Program-made: the position numbers and the translations under genes
Origin: Buddleja alternifolia
Taxonomy: Eukaryota; Streptophyta; Magnoliopsida; Lamiales; Scrophulariaceae
Direction of reading: 5' to 3'
Length of the DNA: 64,000 bases
Assembly: GCA_019426215.1 (NCBI GenBank)
Contig: CM033402.1
Span: 8,371,246 to 8,435,245 of the forward strand
In this document: in pieces, positions 1 to 12,157 of the stretch
Layout: every line of letters starts with the position of its first letter
How positions within the stretch are numbered: position 1 is the first letter of the stretch
The notes under the pieces: generated by a model
The model's input: only the letters and a program-made list of their open reading frames with translations
What the model was told of the DNA's origin: nothing
The model's database searches: none

Positions 1-114
1 ACCCAAGCGCTCAACTTCCTAAGCGTTTTAATCTTTAAAAGTGATACGAATTTTTGAAGTCGAAAAAGGCTTCAGGGTCTATTCAAACCCCCCTCCCCCT
101 CTAGACCCTTTCGT

Positions 115-690
115 GTGCCACTTGGGACCACCAAAAAAGATCTTATGAAAGAAGGTAATAGATCATATTCTATAATATATGGAATTGGATATGCACTTTT
201 CAACTTACATCATTCTGATTTGTTTATTAGAAAAAAGAATATTGAAATTCCAAGAATTTTCAAGGAATTTGCTAAGGTAATGACACCGGATCCGATTCAA
301 ATATTTAGAATTGATGGGGTTGGTATTTTAATCAGGGATCATCCAGTTCTAAACCGATTACTTAGTTCTAGAATAGATCTTAATAGCCGTAAGTCCTTTT
401 CTAAAGAAAGAATTAGGAGTCTAAGAGGAAAAGATTTAATTAAAGATTTAACTCCTCAAGCTATTAAAGTAGATAATGTAAAAATTAGATGCTGTGAAGG
501 ATGAAAAAAGGTGCAAGTTATATTTGAGATTACAAAGAAAGATAATTACTTTCCTTGTGAAGATTTATATTACTTGCAGCAAACTGTGGTTGGCAAATAT
601 GAAGGTATGCTAGAAATGGAAGGCCATGAAGTATTTGTTACAGGTATTGCAGGAAGAGACCAAGGAATTGTAACTTTGGGATAGAGTTTC
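115..690 (+). pseudogene. Pararetroviral movement-protein region, broken
   Basis: The frame at 115-501 contains an EGNRSYSI...YALFNLHHS segment. It resembles the conserved C-terminal stretch of caulimovirid 30K movement proteins, which let virus pass plasmodesmata. A stop at 502-504 interrupts it. The same product seems to continue in another frame to about 683, with glycine-rich hydrophobic strands. The upstream core of the 30K fold is not visible, so only the C-terminal part or a decayed whole is here. Identification rests on one motif and on position before the protease. Confidence 0.55.
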
Positions 691-1154
691 CTTGAGGATC
701 ACAAACCTTGGTGAAGAAAAGGAAAATGTATGGAGTTTTGTTTAGAAGGTCATCTTATTAAACTTGAATGACAAAGTCAATCTTCTATAACCAATTTCTT
801 GTGATATAAATTATGCGTGATAGTTTTAATCATTTAATTTTGTACCATAATTTAAGTTGTAGAATATTTTATCTTCCTCCTACACGGAATCACGCTGTTG
901 ACATCAATTTTGGTAGAGGTTTCAACCAAGTTAATTGTTTGACAAGGCTAAAAATCAAACAATATTATTTATTAAAAAGTATCAAGTTTTGGAATCAAGA
1001 GGTCTCCTCACTTGATTTCAGGACTAGATCAGTTGATTATCAAGTATGGGTAAAAGTCCCTCTGAATTGTTGTTTAAAAACAGAGTCAAAGTTTCTACAA
1101 AAGGAAGCCTCGAAGTTGATAGCTTCAAAGATATGAGAAACTTACGCGCTTTAA
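691..1154 (+). other. Decayed viral spacer, no recognisable domain
   Basis: Between the movement-protein-like and protease pieces there is a 107-codon frame (813-1136) without a recognisable domain or cysteine knuckle. It may be degenerate viral coding or intergenic sequence. Confidence 0.4.
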
Positions 1155-1701
1155 ATGACTAGCCCATTCTTGATTTACATATCTGTCGGTATGTTATATA
1201 AACAATATAAATCAGAATATTTTGCAGCTTATATTGACTCTGGATCAGGGATTTGTAAAGCAAAACCCGGTGTTTTTTCTAGCAATGCTATGAAATCCTT
1301 ACATATTATTGCAAAAAGGGATTTTTCTCAAAAAAATCCTAATACTCAATAAAGGCATACGAGAAGCACAGATCATGATTGGAGGAGCATTTGGTACACC
1401 TTGGTTTAAGGTAAAAATTCCACCTATTTACTTTCATGATACGGGAGCAAATATTTTGCTGGGTAATAATTTTATCCAAACCTTTGAAAAATATGTGCAA
1501 GATAACAACATGAACTTATTGATTTTTACTACTAATTGTGGTAGTGAGATACAAGTTTTGCTACGAGAAAAGGCATTTAACAGGATAATGCCTATAACTT
1601 TTTGCAGCAAACATGGTGATTTTGATGACGCCAAATTAACCCATCCTAAAATGCAGGATAAAAGAAATTTTGGTAAAGCTCTTTTGTCTTTTAGAAAATA
1701 G
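1155..1701 (+). pseudogene. Pararetroviral aspartic protease, frameshifted
   Basis: The first frame (1155-1352) holds a catalytic-type DSG triad at 1236-1244 in an AYIDSG context. The second frame (1309-1701) holds the flap and core, with IPPIY followed by the GNNF motif, as in caulimovirid retropepsins that process the pol polyprotein. The halves lie in different frames, with the shift around 1310-1350. A DTG inside the second half (near 1440) sits where the family has the flap motif, so I take the DSG as the active site. Confidence 0.7.
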
Positions 1702-2806
1702 AAATTTTGTGAAGCCTCTGAAGAAGGAATTAAACTTCTTAAAAAATGCTTTACAAGAAAGGAAGTTCTGCTTTGATATGAACGAAGAAAGAAAGCTTTC
1801 TCTCGAACATGTTAAAAGATTAATTCATAGGAATTTTAATGAGAATCCTTTGGCTTGGTGGGACAAGAATAAAACCAAAGCTACTCTAAAGGTAAAAGAA
1901 CAATGTAAGTATGAGTATGTTTGATACAAGCCAATCCAGATGAATATGGTGGTTAAGAAAGATATGCAAAAAAAATTATTAAAGAGCATATTGATCTTAA
2001 ATTCATTGAACCTGGAGTTTCTTCTTACAGTAGCCCTGGATTTTTGGTTAAAAAACCATGGTGACATAAAAAGAGGAAAAACCCGATTGGTAATCAACTA
2101 TCAAGGTATCAATAAGATACTTGAATTTGATGGTTACTATATTTCGAGTAGAAAACACGTAATTGATTGCATTAAAAATGCTAAAATATTTTCTAAATTT
2201 GATTATAAATCTGGTTTTTATCAGATTAAGATGGAAAATGAGTCTAGAAAATATACTGCATTCTCCACTCCACAAGGCCAGTATATCTGGAACGTATTTT
2301 CAATGGGTCTTGTGAATGCACCCCAGAAATACCAAAGAAAAATGGGTAATCTGTTTATAGATTATTTTGAATTTATGTTTGTCTACATAGATGACATTCT
2401 GATTGCATCAAAAAATATGAATGAACATATTAAACATCTCGAAATATTTTCTGATGTATGCTTTAAAGAAGGATTGGTGCTATCGAAAAGGAAAGCAATA
2501 ATTGGAGTCAATGGGATAGAATTTCTGGGAATCCTTATTGATGAAACAAGTATTGAACTTCAAGAACATATTGTGGAAAAAATCTGCAATTTTCCTGATG
2601 TTCTAAAAGATAAGAAACATCTTCAGAGATTCTTGGGAGTTGTTAACTTTGTAGGTATCTTCATCAAAGACCTTGCAAGATACATGAAAGATTTCCGATC
2701 ACTCTTAAAAGAGATAGAAATATCGAAAATTCCTCTCATATTCTTCAAAACATCCAAGAGCCAAGTGAGAAAATATTGTGTAATAGTTTGTGATTTTCTT
2801 TACTAG
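1702..2806 (+). pseudogene. Pararetroviral reverse transcriptase, broken
   Basis: The 288-codon frame at 1940-2806 carries RT motifs: GKTRLVINY, FSKFDYKSGFYQI (first catalytic Asp), the AFSTPQGQY strand, VYIDDIL (YxDD box) and FLGVVNFVG in the thumb. Just upstream (1670-1924) is the ENPLAWW linker seen before caulimovirid RTs. A stop near 1924 and a frame change separate linker and RT. The frame ends 11 bp before the CACTA insertion, and RNase H is not seen. The catalytic YIDD is intact but the gene as a whole is dead. Confidence 0.85.
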
Positions 2807-2817
2807 TTTATGGGAAA

Positions 2818-3180
2818 CACTACTACAGAAAAGGCCTGTTACAGCGGGTTTTTTTTCACTATTACAGCGGTTTTAACCGCTGTAATACGTATCGCTGTAA
2901 TTGGTAAGTTCCCTATTACAGCGGTTTTTAACCGCTGTAAAATACGACATATTACAGCGGTTCCTTTCCGAACCGCTGTAATAGTCATGTTTTTTACAGC
3001 GGTTCGTTTATGAACCGCTGTAAAAAACCAACGTATTACAGCGGTTCCGAAAGGAACCGCTGTAATAGTTGACCTGTTATAGCGGTTCGTGTACGAACCG
3101 CTGTAACAGGTCACCATTTTTTTTAATTAAATTTTTTTTTTAATTCTGTTACAGCGGTTCGTTATTGAACCACTGTAACA
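2818..3180. repeat. CACTA-1 left subterminal repeat array
   Basis: Repeated ATTACAGCGGTT and its reverse complement occur head-to-head every 20-45 bp, forming strings of short hairpins. In En/Spm elements such subterminal motifs are bound by the TNPA-type protein. The array is followed to about 3430 by AT-rich non-coding sequence containing the 3' side of the second gene. Confidence 0.9.
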
Positions 3181-3430
3181 GTTGAGTTTTTTTTTTTGTT
3201 TTTTTTATTATAATTTCAGCTAGCTCTATCCTTCCCAAAAGCTCAAAATTCAAATCACATAAAACAAACCAATTACTCAACAGAAACAACAAATTAAAAT
3301 CCTAAATTAATTTCATTCACGAAATAATAATCTCCAATAATTACAAATGATAACGAGTTTAATTTACAATAAACCAATATAAACTAATCACCACTTTTAA
3401 ATCAAATAAAAATTTACAATAATTTACAAC

Positions 3431-6400
3431 TTACACCGCCGGCATATCAAAAGCGCATTTAAAAATGTATTGTGCCAATTCAGAACGTGCTTCATCAAGT
3501 TGCTCTATAGTGTAAGTGGCGTACTGACAATCAGCAAAGTACTGCAAGACAAATATTAAAATCCAACAAAAATGTTTAATAACTTAAAAGGGACATTAGA
3601 ATTTGATTAATATTAATTAGGATTATGCATACCGTCGGTGGGATTATAGATTCTCCGTGTCTAATAATATCGTTCATGAATTTCATGACGAAGAAGCCAC
3701 AATCTATATCATTTAATTGAATGGGGCACTACAAATTAAATTCAAATCAAAATTGTATTAGAACAAATAACTTTTATACGAATAATTTCTTGAAACTATA
3801 ATTAAAATAATATAATTACCCTAACCTTTATACAACTCCATTTACAGGCCTTGTTTTTTGATTTGATCTTTTGGTTGTTGTTATTTGCTCGAAACATCAA
3901 CACAGTGCTGTTGAAAACATCAAAAAATAAGGAAATATGTCAATATCAAGCAAATATATATATATGAAATCTAGTTATAATATATATACTTTAAACTTAA
4001 TATTAAATATAATGCACATTTAATTGAATGATAAAACTTACTGATTGATCATATCTTTCATATCACGTCGGTTATTTGGATCACCGCCGTACACAGAATC
4101 CAAATAATAAACGATCTCTTGAATTGGATCAATCACGAGCAACAAGCAATGCCCCCTAATCAGCATATTCAAAAGATAGATTTAAAATTAGTTATCCCTA
4201 CGTAACAAATTTTTGACATGTGAACAATGTCTCTTTAGTAGCTCACCCGGAGTTGTAAGGTGCAATAAACAACTTCCCCTCCCGCTGTGCACTAGCTATC
4301 ATAGTATTTGCTATATATTGCGATTGGTCAACACGCTGGGGAGTAATTCCTGCTCCTGCAGATATAGAATGTGGGATAAGGAACCCAAATTTATTTTGTT
4401 TTTGTTCGGGGACCACGTGATTAACCCACAAACACCTACAATTAAGCATAAAATAAATTTGTGTCACAAAAATAAACATAGTTCAAATTACTTTAGTAAA
4501 ATAATTTAATTAAAAGCTTACGTAGTTGTTAATTAATATTTAAAAACTTACTTGATGTAAGCAGAAATTATAGAGGCTCCTATCTGTTGTTTATGCAGAA
4601 AGTGACCGATCTCTTCCCGCCCAATATATTCTGGAAAGGGGATATTGAAGATTTCCACGGGCATGTCTATCCGGATAGTATTTTCAGCAGCCATCATCTG
4701 AAAGAACCTATCAAGAACTGCAAGTGAATGAGGGCGTACTGGAGCAGGAGGGTTGGCCACTAGAGAAGGAGGGTTGGCCACTAGAGGTGTATTTTTGACA
4801 TGTGAGTGCTTCGTCGTCACTGATTTACTTTTTCCTACTGATGATTTGGATTTTCCGCGAGACTAGAAGCAAAAGAATTCAAAACGTGGGCGTTATCAAT
4901 GAAAGTATATTTATTAACATTAAACAATTGTTATAATTTATTAATGACTAGCTATTAATAATTACGTACCGATGCATCACTGACAATGACAAGACTCTTA
5001 GGCCAAGCAACCATGTATCCCACAGCCTCGGATACTGTGAACACTCCTTCATCATCGAGAGGGACTGGTAGGGGTGCAACATCTTCAATTGCAATGTCAA
5101 TCGTCACTTTCACGAGGTGGGAGGCTAATGGACATGTATGCAATGTTCTATCCTCTGGTCGATTGTACATTTTTCCTCTAGCCACCAAACGATAAGACGG
5201 TGTAGTAAGTGCTAATTGACACTGCAAGACTACCTATATATATATATATACCATTATATTAGAAAATTTTGTATATTATACAGAAATATAGGATTGAAAG
5301 TCACGTTATCACTAAACAAATTCATATCATTAATTACCTGAGGTAGGTTTTTCATTTCTGGGCAGCTATCTTTCAAAGAAACCGCCTCTTCTGTATGTGG
5401 CTGCTGCGACGCAGACGCCCTATGCTCGTCAAACTCGCGTCGCAATTCTAATAGTGATTGAGTGAGCATTTGAACCGTGCCTTGCAAGCTATCAATCACC
5501 GCATTTTTTGAAGGCTTTGAATCCGAAAAGTAATCTTTTTGTGATACCCCAAAGCCTACACCCCTAACTCGACCCGGATGCTCCTTCTTTTTAAGAGCTA
5601 AAACCAGTGTATCATTGTGGGTCCTCTCGGGTCCACTATGGCTACCTACCTATGATAAGCTTTCCTGTAATAATACATTTAAAAAATACAAAAATTTAGG
5701 GAAATTTGTTATTTTAAAATTATTTTTAAAAAAACATACAACATACTATATAACTAAAATTTCAAATAACTCACAATTGATTCCACTACTCTTTTAACAT
5801 TGGCATTATCAATGTTGTTCTGGCTGTTAGAATGTGCAACCCTCCACACTAGTGCTCGTGTCACCTCTGTGACATCTGACCCAGCATCCTTTCTTTTTTG
5901 CTTCTATATAAGAAAATTTGCAAGGAAATAAATTTGATTAGGAAATTTGTAATTAAGGAAATTTGATTAGAAAATTTGTAAGGAAATTTGATTAGAATTA
6001 AAACTTGTAACGAACTACGTACCTCAGTGTGCTCCAGTTGAGCATATCCAAGACGTGATGCCCTGTAAGGATATTCAAGGTCCTTTGCTCTTTCAGAATT
6101 GTCCTTACGTAGTTGCTGTTCATTATATAATCAAGGCATTAGTCAATGTATATAGTTTCAAATAAATTAAAATGAAACCATAAATTAAAATAATTACCTT
6201 AAAATAATCACTTTGGCGTACTTTTACAAATTCTGTCCAGTCTTCTTGAGAAATACGATATTTTTCGGGTGGGCTTGAATTAATGTTCCCATCATCATCC
6301 TCTACCCAGATTCTGCTCAAGTAGCTCCTATAATTTCGAGCTAGCTTCCCAGCCTCGGCTAAGACGAATTTCTGTCTACTTTCGTCAATATCAAAGGCCA

Positions 6401-6800
6401 ACTATAAAAACAAACAATAAAGTATATACAAAATTATAATTTAGACAAAAAAAACTACATTTACCAATTAAAAACATAATATATATATAATAACTAACTT
6501 ACAGCTATTTCATTCCAAATGGCATATTTTATTGCTGCAGAGACATGTCGCCAATCATTAATAGTAATAGGGACCCTGTCACGAGCTATCACGCCAATGT
6601 AACCAACAAAATTTGATTTATTTGGGTCAACTGGCTGACCATACTCGTTCCAACCAACAACAAACGCAAACAAATATATATGTATTAATCACATCATTAA
6701 CTAGTTGGATCATATAAATCACATCCAAAAATACAAAACGAAATATTGATAAGCTTACATTGGTGGTGGTCGTCGTGGTAGTGGCGGAGAAGAGGGTGAC
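3431..6800 (-). CDS. CACTA-1 second gene: Transposase_24-like/Ulp1-like protein, multi-exon
   Basis: Leftward exons can be followed. At 6660-6500 lies GWNEYGQPVDPNKSNFVGYIGV, with a GTAAG donor after the codon at 6503. At 6401-6195 is an LARNYRSYLS block of plant Ptta/En/Spm Transposase_24 type. A KR-rich linker (5900-5780) and a coiled-coil-like LRREFDEH segment (5499-5338) follow. A DUF8039-like beta-rich segment sits at 5227-4975. A C48/Ulp1-like protease domain runs 4820-3431, with His in GHCLLLVIDP (4156-4127), Asp in YYLDSV and Cys in DIDCGFF (about 3708-3690). The stop is at 3433-3431. Ulp1-like domains are known in plant CACTA elements, but their role there is unclear. Exon joins were not all resolved, so integrity is undecided. 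Confidence 0.65.
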
Positions 6801-7013
6801 TGTGGTGGTATACGGTATTGACCTACAAAAACAAAAAAATACAAAAGTTAGTGTAACTCATTCACTAATATAATATTACAAGCGTTCAAATAATTATCAA
6901 ATAAGTTCAAATAAAATTTACACTTAAATTGCATACTTAACAAAAGAGTTCAAATAAGTTACTCATATAATTATCAAATACTCATATAATTATCTAATAA
7001 GTTCTAATACCTT

Positions 7014-10000
7014 TCATCGTTTTCTTTTTGTCGCTGGTTTACTAGTCTTTTGTGATCCCTCAGTACGACCATTTTGTTTAGTACGCCGACGAACAGATGG
7101 ATTAATCCATATTCCCTCTTGGTGATCTTCTCGCATATACAATTCATCATCACTGATATCCAAGTCACCGTCACTATTTGTGGATTGTGAACCACCTAAG
7201 ATAGGAGTTCCTCCATCATCTTCATTATATAGGCCATCATCCTCAATACAAGTATTTTTGTTTGCCGATAAAACAATGGACCACCTCTTATCGACGGGAT
7301 CGGTGACAAAAAACACTTGTTTAGCTTGAGATGCCAAAATAAAAGGTTCATCTTTGTATCCCACCTTTTCAAGGTCTACTCGAGTAAAACCTATTTCACT
7401 ATCATCAACACCATTTTTATGGTCAACCCACCTACACCCAAATACAGGGACCCGAAACCAACTGTAATCCAGCTCCCATATATGTTCAATCACCCCATAA
7501 TATGGTAAAGTGGCATAGATAGGGCTATTATCTTTCGCACTTGAGATATGCATTGCTTCAGCTACAAGACTCACCCCACTATTCTGCATTGTACTCCGTT
7601 CATCTTGGTCTTTTGTATAAAACGTGACACCATTTATACGATAACCCGAATGACAAAATACGAATCTGCCCGGGCCCACCGACAACCGTGCCAATTTATC
7701 TGAAACTGAAAGTGAATTCTCGTTTTGTTTCTCTTGAATACACTTTCGGAACCAATCGATAAAACTCTTGTTATGTTCTCTTGAAATCCAACTTTCATTT
7801 TTACTTGAATTTATTCTCCTAAGTTGGTCCTTGTGCTCTTCAACATATGGCTCAACCTCATCGGTGTTGTGGAGCACATATAGGTGTGCCTGATCCTTTT
7901 GTGTGCTAGGAACACTCACTAATTGCTTTCCAATTACGCTTTCTCCTTCTGTTCCCCCCCCTCCAGCAGGAGACTTTTGACGCTCTGCAACATTACCATC
8001 ATTCAGATATTCAGTGCAAAATGTAATAGCTTCATCAACTATGTACCGCTCAACAATGCAACCTTCCGGCCGGCTACGATTTTTCACATAGCCTTTCAAT
8101 ACCTTCATATAACGCTCAGTCGGATACATAGATCTCATAAAAGCTGGTCCACAAAGTTGTGTCTCTCTAACCAAGTGAATAGGTAGGTGAGTCATTATAT
8201 CAAAAAACGCGGGTGGGAAATACATCTCAAGCTCACACAAAGTGAGGACAAGTTGTTTCTGAAGTGCAGGCAATTGTTCAGGATCAAACACCTTGCTCCA
8301 CATTGCTTTAAGAAGAAACACAATCTAGTTATCGTTTCTCTCACCTTTTTTGGCAGAATGGCCCGTAAAGCAATTGGTAGCAAATGATCCATGATTACAT
8401 GACAATCATGAGTCTTCATATGCTTTAGCTTCAAGTCCTTCATTGATACAAGACTGCTAATGTTCGAAGAATACCCTTCTGGAACTTTCACTCCACAAAG
8501 AAACTCACATAATGCAATTTTTTCTTTTCTAGATAGTGTGTGAGCTGCTGGAGGTAAATAAGTACGTTTTCCCTTCATTGTTGGTGCCAATTTACCTCTT
8601 ATCTTCATTTCAACTAAATCCAACCTTGCCTTTACTCCATCTTTTGTCTTGCCGGGCACATTTAGAAGAGTACCAATGACACTATCAAATACATTTTTCT
8701 CAATATGCATTATATCAAGAAAATGTCTAACATGTAAAGATTTCCAATACGGCAACTCAAAAAAAATTGACCTTTTTTTCCACCCAGTTTTTGCAAGGCC
8801 GCATGCAAAAGTCTTTCCGAACTTGATATCCAAGTCTTTTACATTCTCAAACACCTCTTCACCGGTCAAACACTTAGGAGCTCGACATTCTTCTATGCTC
8901 CCATTGAAAGCTTTCTTCCACCGACGATATCGATGTTCTCGATTCAACCATCTTCGATGCCCTTGGAATGCATATTTCTGAGAGTGTGGGAGTCTATATT
9001 GATCTGTACTCTTGACACATATGGGGCATGCACATTGCCCATGTACACCATATCCCTCGAGATTAGCTCTTGCTGGAAAATCATTGATTGTACCAAACAA
9101 CATAACTCTGAGATTGAAGCTCTCTTTTCTAAACCCATCATACACTTTAATACCTGTCTCCCACAACTCCTTCAAATCCTCAATTAAAGGGGCCAAGTAG
9201 ACATCTATATCATTTCCAGGTTGTTTCGGCCCGGAAATTAGTATAGGCATCATAATATGCTCTCGCTTCATGCATCGCGAAGGGGGTAGGTTGTAGATCA
9301 TCAAAATCACCGGCCATGTACTATGTGAGCTACTTTGCAAGCCATGTGGGTTCATGCCATCTGTAGCCAATACAAGGCGTAAATTTCTTGGTTCTTTCCT
9401 AAATTCAGGGAAATCATTATCAATCTTTTTCCATTGAGGAGAATCTGAAGGATGTCTAATCTTGTTATCTTCAATCCCTTCTTCAACCCTTCTATCAGCA
9501 TACCATGTCAAGTCCTTGGCAAACGCTTCACTACTGTACATGCGTCTAAATCTAGGTATTATGGGCAAATACCATGCTGTTTTGACAGGAGCAGATCCAT
9601 TCTTCTTGTACCGTGAGGTGCCACATTTCGGACACACCTTCAATGGTGCATAGTCATTTCTAAACAAGATGCAATCATTGAAACAAGCATGTATCCTCTC
9701 ATATCCCATGCCAATTGCAGTTAACATCTTCTTAGCCTCATAAGTACGATTAGGTAACACATTATCATCGGGTAACATACTTTTTAATAGACCAAGTAAG
9801 TCTGTGAAACTCTTATCACTCCACCCATTGTTAGCTTTTAACTTGTAGAGGTTTAGGACTGCTTTCAATCTTGTGAAATTACTACCACTATACAGGGGTG
9901 TCTTTGAATCACTTGTCAAATTGTCGAACATCTTGGGACAATTTCGCAAATCCTCCTCAATCACATTGGTCATCTCCTCCAAACGATCATGCTCACAGTC

Positions 10001-10288
10001 ATCCATGTCAAAATCTACTGATCGATATGATGTATCACCCAAATCAGCTGAGGTGCCACTGCTTTCACCGTGTCTTGTCCATCGTGTGTAGCTTTTATCA
10101 ATTCCATTACACACCAAATGATCTTCCAAGTCACGTGGACTAATTCTCTTTCCAAAACAACAACGTAAACACGGACAACTAATCCTAGTCGGATCCGATG
10201 CATGCTCAACCGCAAAGTCTATGAATTCTTTCACCCCTTTCACATATTGCTCCGACATACGATCCGCTACAATCCAACTTCGATCCAT
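7014..10288 (-). pseudogene. CACTA-1 TNPD transposase, one frameshift
   Basis: The start MDRSW at 10288 opens a Transpos_assoc-type zinc domain (about residues 1-75, CPCLRC and CNG motifs). A long Transposase_21 (tnp2) catalytic region follows at roughly residues 170-450, including LATDGMNPHGLQSSSHSTWP and CPICVKST. Then comes a DUF4218 segment, and a DUF4216 segment (LDYSWFRVPVFGCRWVD) on the far side of the break. The frame breaks near 8310. Comparison with the second element (46000-45970) shows a single base missing in a run of A and G, and reading resumes as KAMWSKVF. Otherwise it is open to the stop at 7014, about 1,090 codons. TNPD cuts and joins element ends. Confidence 0.93.
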
Positions 10289-11729
10289 CTAAATTCTCAA
10301 TTAATTAAATTAAATAATTTTAATATCAGTTGATAGTTAAATTAATTAAATAAATTTATTTTTAATTTATTCTATAAAAAATTCGGCAGAGTAACGACGC
10401 AAATATTTCTACCAAGTTCTCGACTTAATCTTCCCAATGGGTTGTAACCAACAAAAGTCGAATCTTACGATCCGCTAAAATCTCAACAGGGTAACGACGC
10501 AAAAAATACTACCAATTTCAACCACAACAAACCCAACATTCTAATCTTTCACCCACAACGAACACAAAATGATACAAAAATATTGATCACCAGTTGGATC
10601 ACATAAAACATAAAATTTCTAGCTAGCAACTACAAATATTGATCACCAGTTGGATCACATAGATCACATAAAAAACTACAAATAAAGCATCATATTATAA
10701 ATATTGATCACCAATTGGATCTAAATAAATCACATAAAACTACAAATAAATTAAAGCATCACGATATAATTATTTTCACAAAAATATGTAAATCTCAAGT
10801 ATACATGTTCGTGATGCACAAATACCATGAATGCATTAAACAATGTCAACAAAACAATACAACAACAATCCAATCATATATAATACCAACATATCATAAA
10901 TCAAAAATCCAAAAATCAATAAACCCTAATTAAAATAACATATATATCACAAAAACCCACATTATATAATTAACAAAAACATAAATTAAATCCACATTAT
11001 ATACATCACAAAATCCTAATTAACAAATATATATAACAATAATTCACAAAATCCTAATTAACATTATATAACAATACTTAACAAATTAACATATAACCCA
11101 CATTATATACATCACAAAATCCTTATTAACACAACATAAATATATAACAAACAACAAATTAACACATAACCAATATTATATAAATTAAATCACAAAACCC
11201 CAACACTTATATACAAACATTAACCTAAAATATATACATAATATATATATAACATAACATATATATATATATATATATATATATACCTATAAAGAGAGGG
11301 AGGAGGAGTGATTGGTGGGTAGGGAGGCGGCGGCGCGGCGGAGGCGGAGGCGGAGGCGGCAGCGCGGCGGAGGCGAGGCGGCGGCGGCGGAGGAGGCGGC
11401 CGAAGAGGAGCTGCGGTTTGGGGACGGGGGCGGGGCTATCTTGAGAGTGAGAGAGAGTATAGAGAGAGAGACCGAGAAGAGAGATCGAGAATGAGAGAGA
11501 AAATCGAGAGGGGCGACGACGACGGCGGCTGCGGCTTGTGGTGGTGGCGGACCGGCGGCGACTCGGGGGGCGGGGGTGGGTCGGGGGCGGGTCGGGGGCG
11601 GAGAGTGAGAGAGAGAGTAGAGTAGAGAGTGAGAGAGTAGAGGAGAGAGAGAGAGTAGAGAGAAATGAGAGGGTGGAGTCGGTTTTGGGGGAAAAATGGG
11701 GGGGAAATTTTTATTTATTTTTAATTAAC
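10289..11729 (-). other. CACTA-1 promoter/leader region, low complexity
   Basis: This lies upstream of the transposase start. It has an AT-rich stretch with repeated ATTGATCACCAGTTGGATCACAT units (10580-10740), an (AT)n tract at about 11255-11286, and a GGCGG-rich then GAGAGA-rich block (11297-11700). Element 2 has the same order at 47960-49290, so this is a conserved 5' region, presumably promoter and untranslated leader. The frames inside it are compositional artefacts. Confidence 0.6.
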
Positions 11730-12157
11730 AATTAAAGCGGTTCAGGAATGAACCGCTTTAACTGATAATCAGTTACAGCGGTTCATTCCTGAACCGCTTT
11801 AACTGATAATCAGTTACAGCGGTTCATTACAGAACCGCTTTAACTGATTATCAGTTAAAGCGGTTCTGTAATGAACCGCTGTAACTGATTATCAGTTAAA
11901 GCGGTTCAGGAATGAACCGCTGTTAAAAAACTTTTTTTTTTTTTTCGGTTCGACTTATAATAGCGGTTTTTTACCGAACCGCTTTAATAGGTTTAGTCCT
12001 ATTACAGCGGTTTTTTTTAAAACCGCTGTAATAGGTTCCGACTTAGTTTCATTTATAACGGTTCACTTATAAACCGCTGTAATAAGTCTCTCCGTTCAGC
12101 GGTTTTCAAAAAACCGCTGTAAAATGTGCGCTGTAACAGGCCATTTCTGTACTAGTG
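11730..12157. repeat. CACTA-1 right subterminal repeat array
   Basis: Head-to-head GGTTC...GAACCGC units recur every 25-40 bp from 11737 up to the right terminal repeat. Several carry AAAGCGG in place of ACAGCGG, so the right array is more varied than the left. Confidence 0.9.

Larger units (their letters stand above)
1..2814 (+). mobile_element. Endogenous pararetrovirus (Caulimoviridae) fragment
   Basis: Successive reading-frame pieces give, in order, a movement-protein-like C-terminus, a retropepsin, and a reverse transcriptase with its upstream linker. The PLAWW linker before the RT and the GNNF flap of the protease are typical of Caulimoviridae rather than Ty3/gypsy. Movement protein directly followed by protease-RT, with no zinc-knuckle coat region between, recalls Solendovirus/Cavemovirus-like order, but that placement is inference. 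Many stops and shifts make it a dead genomic copy. The left end is outside the window. The right end is at or beyond the CACTA insertion at 2818, and no RNase H was recognised after the RT on either side of that insertion. Confidence 0.8.
2818..12157 (-). mobile_element. CACTA-1, complete En/Spm-type DNA transposon
   Basis: The ends read CACTACTACAGAAA (2818) and TTTCTGTACTAGTG (to 12157). They are imperfect inverted repeats extending about 25 bp, with GGCCTGTTACAGCG at both. The element is flanked by the 3-bp duplication AAA (2815-2817, 12158-12160), as expected for CACTA. Length is 9340 bp. Both genes run leftward: TNPD transposase (7014-10288) and a Ulp1-domain second gene (3431-6800). Each end carries arrays of subterminal AACCGCTGTAA-type repeats. 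The transposase has a single frameshift, so the copy is relatively recent. Confidence 0.95.

Noticed and set aside
1435..1450. DTG near 1440 as the pararetroviral protease active site
   Set aside because: Its context (IPPIY before, LLGNNF after) matches the flap region of caulimovirid proteases. The DSG at 1236-1244 sits in the proper N-terminal context.
11312..11735. Arg/Glu/Gly-rich frames near the CACTA-1 right end, also 49154-49384
   Set aside because: GGCGGC and GAGAGA composition in the element leader gives open frames by chance.
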